A DNA stretch of 62,229 nucleotides. Origin: Flavobacteriales bacterium. GTDB lineage: Bacteria > Bacteroidota > Bacteroidia > Flavobacteriales > Schleiferiaceae. Each line of letters begins with the position of its first letter. Positions within the stretch are counted from its first letter, which is position 1. Location of the stretch: NCBI GenBank assembly GCA_002737315.1, contig NSIH01000003.1, positions 1 to 62,229 of the forward strand, read 5' to 3'. Of this stretch, positions 59,601-62,229 are shown piece by piece. The notes under the pieces were generated by a model. The model saw only the letters and a program-made list of their open reading frames with translations. It was not told where the DNA came from and did no database searches. A program made the position numbers and the translations under genes.

Positions 59601-59667
59601 TCACTACATTATTCGCTACCTGTCGCAAACCGGCACTTCATTTCACTCCAAGTTTATTAAGCTTTAG
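56641..59667 (+). CDS. Secreted CotH-type protein with lamin-tail and CHB_HEX domains and T9SS type A sorting domain
   Basis: 1008 residues. Signal peptide ~1-31. Domains in order: lamin-tail domain (~32-130, DWIEIHNAGNTPVDLYNY), a variable region, chitobiase/hexosaminidase C-terminal-like domain (~358-435, IFYTTDGSDPDTN), CotH kinase-like domain (~440-790: YWGLYELREKLN, GDWAFGYNNLKLYR, CLMDLEMGL) and T9SS type A CTD (~920-1008, VFAIYPNPSSAGITI). In CotH kinases a DxD-type acidic pair binds metal; here the corresponding stretch reads D-L-E. Likely an exported protein kinase-like or carbohydrate-binding surface protein. Confidence 0.85.
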   Translation: MKLIIVNNKAFLRLWMIVPLLFTAPQQAIAQIAINEGSNRNYPTLTDEDGDYEDWIEIHNAGNTPVDLYNYSLSDNASPGDWVFPHRVLNPGGFLVVFCSGKKRVETTPFTKVVSDSAFQPGSGWNAHQFETPFLWDGQSNLVIDVCSFNDFYTENSIHLQSATSYNSSISAFIDGSSASALSIGSTAQMRPNMRLNNAVIGSGNYTNGAYDYPAPYGNWYWSARHQFLVPAGELIAAGLVAGSIDSLSFSVSTPNSVSYSWIDLSISHTQLSSLENSFLKVSGNYNHTNFKISRDGEVITLFNPSGSPISALNVQCGPAIGVSVGCLPDAALTTHKLFGLPTPGTSNNLSIPSDGMAMEPIFSRGSGIYQTPISVSIADLNSPNARIFYTTDGSDPDTNSLLWGGTPIFIFQSGALKARAFADGRLPSIIKTASYLLNVSHITPIISVVTDNENLFGPTGMFDNPTLDLLKPASVDYFDSTSQHKLQFSGRTGIMMDGGWGGSRNAPQKSFRIKFDHSVLGEGPITGPIIPGRPNRTTYSDFYLRNGSNQYLRLPYKDAAQVKIAGEGNNNYYSAWRPVTVYLNGAYWGLYELREKLNIEMFELLEGADPDSVEILGSTSQYGFVLRAIEGSTQSFYDSYDSLLQIDPSDTTFWAEADRHFDMKYYTDYIIAESWMDNGDWAFGYNNLKLYRSDATNFRWRYCLMDLEMGLLPSDDPNSNCSRNFLASLTAADTNNPHLNIWLRGMQNDRFRHYFINRFADQMNTQFLPSRVLAVENSMFNQTILEMPKHYQRWGDANNVPVQLSELYQTHLLFQSELSCRSEQVRNHIQNELQLPQQVDLTLDVYPLFSGSITVSTVTPEAYPWTGTYFDGIPIKIEARAKNDYTFSHWESNDLITDTLNPVFIDTLKTNATVFRAHYNSTSSNPEVFAIYPNPSSAGITIKPILPIGSLETLTFIDLLGRVFFVPFEVVGFNEYTLDVSALSKGHYIIRYLSQTGTSFHSKFIKL

Positions 59668-59674
59668 GCGGAAC

Positions 59675-60388
59675 TCATCCACCAAAAATTCCGCGCACGT
59701 TGTCTAAATCCTTAGGACTGTCCACGCCGATGCCGGCAGCGGCGACTTCGGCGCTGTAGATCGGGAATCCTGATTCATGCCAACGAAGCTGCTCGAGCCG
59801 CTCGCGGAGTTCGCCCGGGGTGGGCTCTAGGGCCACGAGCTGGGGAAGTACCTCAGCTCGGAATCCGTACATGCCCACCTGGCGCCAAGCCTGAATACTG
59901 CAGCACTCGGGGTCGCGGCTGAAGCTGGTGCAAAGGCCGTCGGGAAGGCGCTGCACAAAGCAGTTGTTCGGTGACGTTAGGTCGGCGGCGCGGGCGGGCG
60001 TAACGAGGGTTCCGATGCGCACCTCGGGGCGGCGCATTAGGCGCACCAGGGTTTCAAGGTCGTGGGCCTGGACCAAGGGCTCGTCGCCCTGCACGTTGAG
60101 CACGATTTCAGGGTGCGGCCCTCCCCAGTTCGCAAGAACCTCAGCGACTCGGGCGGTTCCGTTCGGGCAGTCGACGGAGGTCATGCGAACCCGACCCCCA
60201 AAAGAATAAACTACCTCGGCAATGCGGGCGTCGTCGGTGGCCACCACGGCGGGAAGGACCGCAGAAACCCGTTCCCACACGTGCTGTATCATGGGCTTGC
60301 CGGCAATCAGGGCCAAGGGCTTGCCTGGCAGGCGCGTGCTGGCGTAGCGTGCGGGAATGACGGCCAGGACCTCGGAGCCTTCTAGCAT
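59675..60388 (-). CDS. kdsB: 3-deoxy-manno-octulosonate cytidylyltransferase (CMP-Kdo synthetase)
   Basis: 237 residues. Activates Kdo as CMP-Kdo for LPS inner-core synthesis. Marks: VIPARYASTRLPGKPL (nucleotide-binding Arg/Lys), ATDDARIAEV, VQGDEPLV. It follows rfbB after three bases and ends seven bases from the stop of the convergent CotH gene. Confidence 0.92.
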   Translation of the reverse strand: MLEGSEVLAVIPARYASTRLPGKPLALIAGKPMIQHVWERVSAVLPAVVATDDARIAEVVYSFGGRVRMTSVDCPNGTARVAEVLANWGGPHPEIVLNVQGDEPLVQAHDLETLVRLMRRPEVRIGTLVTPARAADLTSPNNCFVQRLPDGLCTSFSRDPECCSIQAWRQVGMYGFRAEVLPQLVALEPTPGELRERLEQLRWHESGFPIYSAEVAAAGIGVDSPKDLDNVRGIFGG

Positions 60389-60391
60389 GCC

Positions 60392-61441
60392 TCAGGCGCC
60401 GTATTGGGCGCTGTAGTAGTCGAGGTAGGCTCCGCTGGTGACGTTGCGCAGCCAGGTTTCGTTGCTGAGGTACCAGTCAATGGTCTCGCTCAGGCCCTGT
60501 TCAAAGGTTACGGAAGGCTTCCAGCCGAGCTCGCGGTGAATCTTAGTGGCGTCGATGGCATAACGCTTGTCATGGCCCGGTCGGTCCTTGACAAAGGTGA
60601 TAAGCTTGGCGCTGTCGCCTTCGGGGCGCCCCAGCTTTTGGTCCATGGTGCGGCATAGCAGCTGCACCAAGTCGATGTTTTGCCACTCGTTCCAACCTCC
60701 GATGCAGTAGGTTTCGCCGTTCCGACCGTCGTGGTACACCCGGTCAATGGCCGAGGCGTGGTCCTTGACGTAAAGCCAGTCGCGCGTGTACTTGCCGTCG
60801 CCATAAACCGGCAAAGGCTTGCCCTCTATGATGTTGTGAATCATCAGCGGAATCAGCTTCTCAGGAAAGTGGTTTGGCCCATAGTTGTTGGAGCAGTTCG
60901 ACAAAACCACCGGAAGCCCGTAGGTCTCGTGGTAGGCGCGCACAAAGTGGTCGCTGCTGGCCTTAGACGCACTGTAGGGACTGTTGGGACTGTAGGGAGT
61001 TTCTTCGGTAAAAAGCCCCTCGGCACCCAGTGCACCAAAAACCTCGTCCGTAGAAATGTGGTAGAAGCGCTTGCCCTCCATGGCTCCGGCCCAGGCAGTG
61101 CGGGCAGCGTTGAGGAGGTTTACCGTTCCGATTACGTTGGTTTCTACAAAGGCCATTGGGTCGGCAATGGAACGATCTACATGGCTTTCTGCGGCCAGAT
61201 GCACCACCCCATTGGGCTGGTAGCGGTCAAAGAGGTCCTTCACGGCGGCGGCATCACGAATGTCAACGCGCTCAAAAAAATAGTTTTCGGAATCCGCCAG
61301 GTCGGCGAGGTTCTCGAGGTTGCCCGCATAGGTTAGCGAATCCGCATTAACCACTCGGTAGTGGGGGTAGCGCTGCACGAAGCGACGCAGCACGTGCGAG
61401 CCGATGAATCCGGCTCCGCCGGTAATGATTACGGTATGCAT
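60392..61441 (-). CDS. rfbB: dTDP-glucose 4,6-dehydratase
   Basis: 349 residues. Second step of dTDP-L-rhamnose and related deoxysugar synthesis. Short-chain dehydrogenase fold: NAD site GGAGFIGSHV, HISTDEVFGALG with catalytic Thr-Asp-Glu, and YSASKASSD with the Tyr-xxx-Lys pair. Start ATG shares one base with the TAA of the upstream secreted protein (TAATG). Expected partners rfbA, rfbC and rfbD are not in the window. Confidence 0.93.
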   Translation of the reverse strand: MHTVIITGGAGFIGSHVLRRFVQRYPHYRVVNADSLTYAGNLENLADLADSENYFFERVDIRDAAAVKDLFDRYQPNGVVHLAAESHVDRSIADPMAFVETNVIGTVNLLNAARTAWAGAMEGKRFYHISTDEVFGALGAEGLFTEETPYSPNSPYSASKASSDHFVRAYHETYGLPVVLSNCSNNYGPNHFPEKLIPLMIHNIIEGKPLPVYGDGKYTRDWLYVKDHASAIDRVYHDGRNGETYCIGGWNEWQNIDLVQLLCRTMDQKLGRPEGDSAKLITFVKDRPGHDKRYAIDATKIHRELGWKPSVTFEQGLSETIDWYLSNETWLRNVTSGAYLDYYSAQYGA

Positions 61442-62229
61442 TAGGGGGCTATTATGAGGGTTTGGCGGTGCAAAATTAAGGACTCCGCTTGGTCCGCCCG
61501 CTCATCCCAAAAGCCAATTCGCACTGCATAGGTGCCGCTAGGAAGGTGACCGAGCCAGGCATAAATCTCGTTTCGTCCGGCGCGGACTTGGGCCTGGGCC
61601 ACTTCAACACGGGCCCCACTGGCATCAAAGACCTCAAAATCAACATGCCCCTTGCTAGGCACGTCAATAAGCGCAAAAACTTCGCTGGAACTAGGGTTGG
61701 GGAAAAGCAGCGGAGCCTCCGCATTGGTCATGGGAAGCACCTGCATGGCATCGTAGCTGCATCCGCGAACGTCGGTAACGCGAACGTAGAGGGTGTCGCC
61801 CCCACAGCCCTCAAAACTGCGCGCCGTCGTGCTTCCGTCGGACCAGCTAAACTGAAAGGGCCCACTGCCCTGAGGGACTGCTTCTGCATACCTCGAGCAA
61901 CCCTGCCCGCCCGAACTAAGGGCAACCGAGAGCTGCGTAGAATCCGGCGACTGAAGAAGGTGCATGAAGGTTCCGTTGCCGCCGTTGCCCAAGGCATAGA
62001 AGCCGGCAAGCCAGGCGAATCCAGGGCGGGCGTAGTCCTGCTGAATGCCAAAGTAGTCGCCCCAGCGCTCCGCTCCGCCCAGCTTGCTAATGTTGCCCAA
62101 ACCCGACTTGAGGTGACGCACTGGGCTGTAGCTGCCGTCGTTGCCGTAGTACACCGCCGAAAAGCCGGCAAAGTCCTGGGGAGAACAGTGGTTGAAGCCA
62201 ATGAGCACCTCGGCGTCGCAGCCTTCGTT
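61441..62229 (-). CDS. T9SS type A secreted protein, C-terminal part (runs off the right edge)
   Basis: Open at the window end; 262 codons visible, none a convincing start. A central Ig/PKD-like region has Cys-rich GCSRYAEAVPQGSGPFQFSWSD and VRVTDVRGCSYDAM. The last ~85 residues are a type A Por-secretion domain: LLFPNPSSSEVFALIDVP, VFDASGARV, LPSGTYAVRIGF. The substrate-specific part lies outside the window, so function is unknown. The gene precedes rfbB and overlaps its start by one base, so the LPS-sugar genes appear to be expressed with it. Confidence 0.8.
   Translation of the reverse strand, partial: NEGCDAEVLIGFNHCSPQDFAGFSAVYYGNDGSYSPVRHLKSGLGNISKLGGAERWGDYFGIQQDYARPGFAWLAGFYALGNGGNGTFMHLLQSPDSTQLSVALSSGGQGCSRYAEAVPQGSGPFQFSWSDGSTTARSFEGCGGDTLYVRVTDVRGCSYDAMQVLPMTNAEAPLLFPNPSSSEVFALIDVPSKGHVDFEVFDASGARVEVAQAQVRAGRNEIYAWLGHLPSGTYAVRIGFWDERADQAESLILHRQTLIIAP

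Noticed and set aside
1-62229. CRISPR array, prophage, IS element or rRNA operon
   Set aside because: No regular repeat-spacer pattern, transposase, integrase or phage structural gene and no rRNA stretch found by reading the window.

Overview
The window looks like the chromosome of a member of the Bacteroidota, most likely order Flavobacteriales. The evidence is gliding/type IX secretion genes (gldE, gldD, a PorP/SprF protein, several proteins with type A or type B T9SS C-terminal domains), a GYDIA-type GHMP kinase beside a class II HMG-CoA reductase, Bacteroidota gene orders (purH-mreBCD-mrdA-rodA; HU-TPR-COX24-like-rng; mutY-ssb-gldE-gldD; coaX-OMP-TPR-lptC-CNNM-ppiD), absence of obvious Shine-Dalgarno sequences, and Bacteroidota-type promoters with a TAnnTTTG -7 box. 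Base composition is moderately GC-rich (roughly mid-50s percent by eye) except for an AT-rich block at about 54.3-56.6 kb. Genus and species cannot be read from the window.

Layout. 1-4.6 kb: a minus-strand T9SS cassette (type B CTD protein, PorP/SprF protein with a SPOR domain, start of a PKD surface protein). 4.7-6.7 kb: dgkA and a GAF/fRMsr-like gene, converging on an ABC permease. 6.8-13.8 kb: purH and the rod-shape operon mreB-mreC-mreD-mrdA-rodA. 13.8-21.4 kb (minus): coaX, an outer-membrane protein, a TPR protein, lptC, a small membrane protein, a CNNM-type protein and ppiD, apparently an envelope-biogenesis operon. 21.4-26.6 kb: tRNA-Phe, two small genes, the mevalonate-pathway pair and a type B surface protein. 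26.6-29.1 kb (minus): adk, obg, a PAP2 phosphatase, crcB. 29.2-32 kb: manC, a small membrane protein, fumC. 32-35.3 kb: a large beta-propeller/PKD type B surface protein. 35.3-37.9 kb: prfB, ltaE, recX. 38-40.5 kb (minus): HU, a TPR protein, a 29-residue COX24-like ribosomal protein, rng. 40.6-44 kb: mutY, ssb, gldE, gldD. 44-46 kb: ctaA and an EamA transporter. 46-49.3 kb: two M16 peptidase-family proteins. 49.5-54.3 kb: rplU, rpmA, serS, a lipoprotein, a DUF4286 protein, a third M16 peptidase, an O-methyltransferase. 54.3-59.7 kb: an AT-rich TonB-dependent receptor and a CotH-type secreted protein. 59.7-62.2 kb (minus): a T9SS secreted protein (partial), rfbB and kdsB.

Themes. Most genes are housekeeping: cell-wall elongation, LPS transport and precursors (lptC, kdsB, rfbB, manC), translation (prfB, serS, L21, L27), purine synthesis, DNA repair. 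Six T9SS cargo genes (two truncated by the window) plus gldD, gldE and PorP/SprF show a large surface-protein export programme. The genome is compact: no gene-free stretch exceeds about 155 bases, start/stop overlaps of 1 or 4 bases are common, and three convergent pairs overlap in coding sequence. Many divergent pairs share very short promoter regions in which the -7 box lies only 4-10 bases before the start codon. No prophage, IS element, CRISPR array or rRNA was seen.
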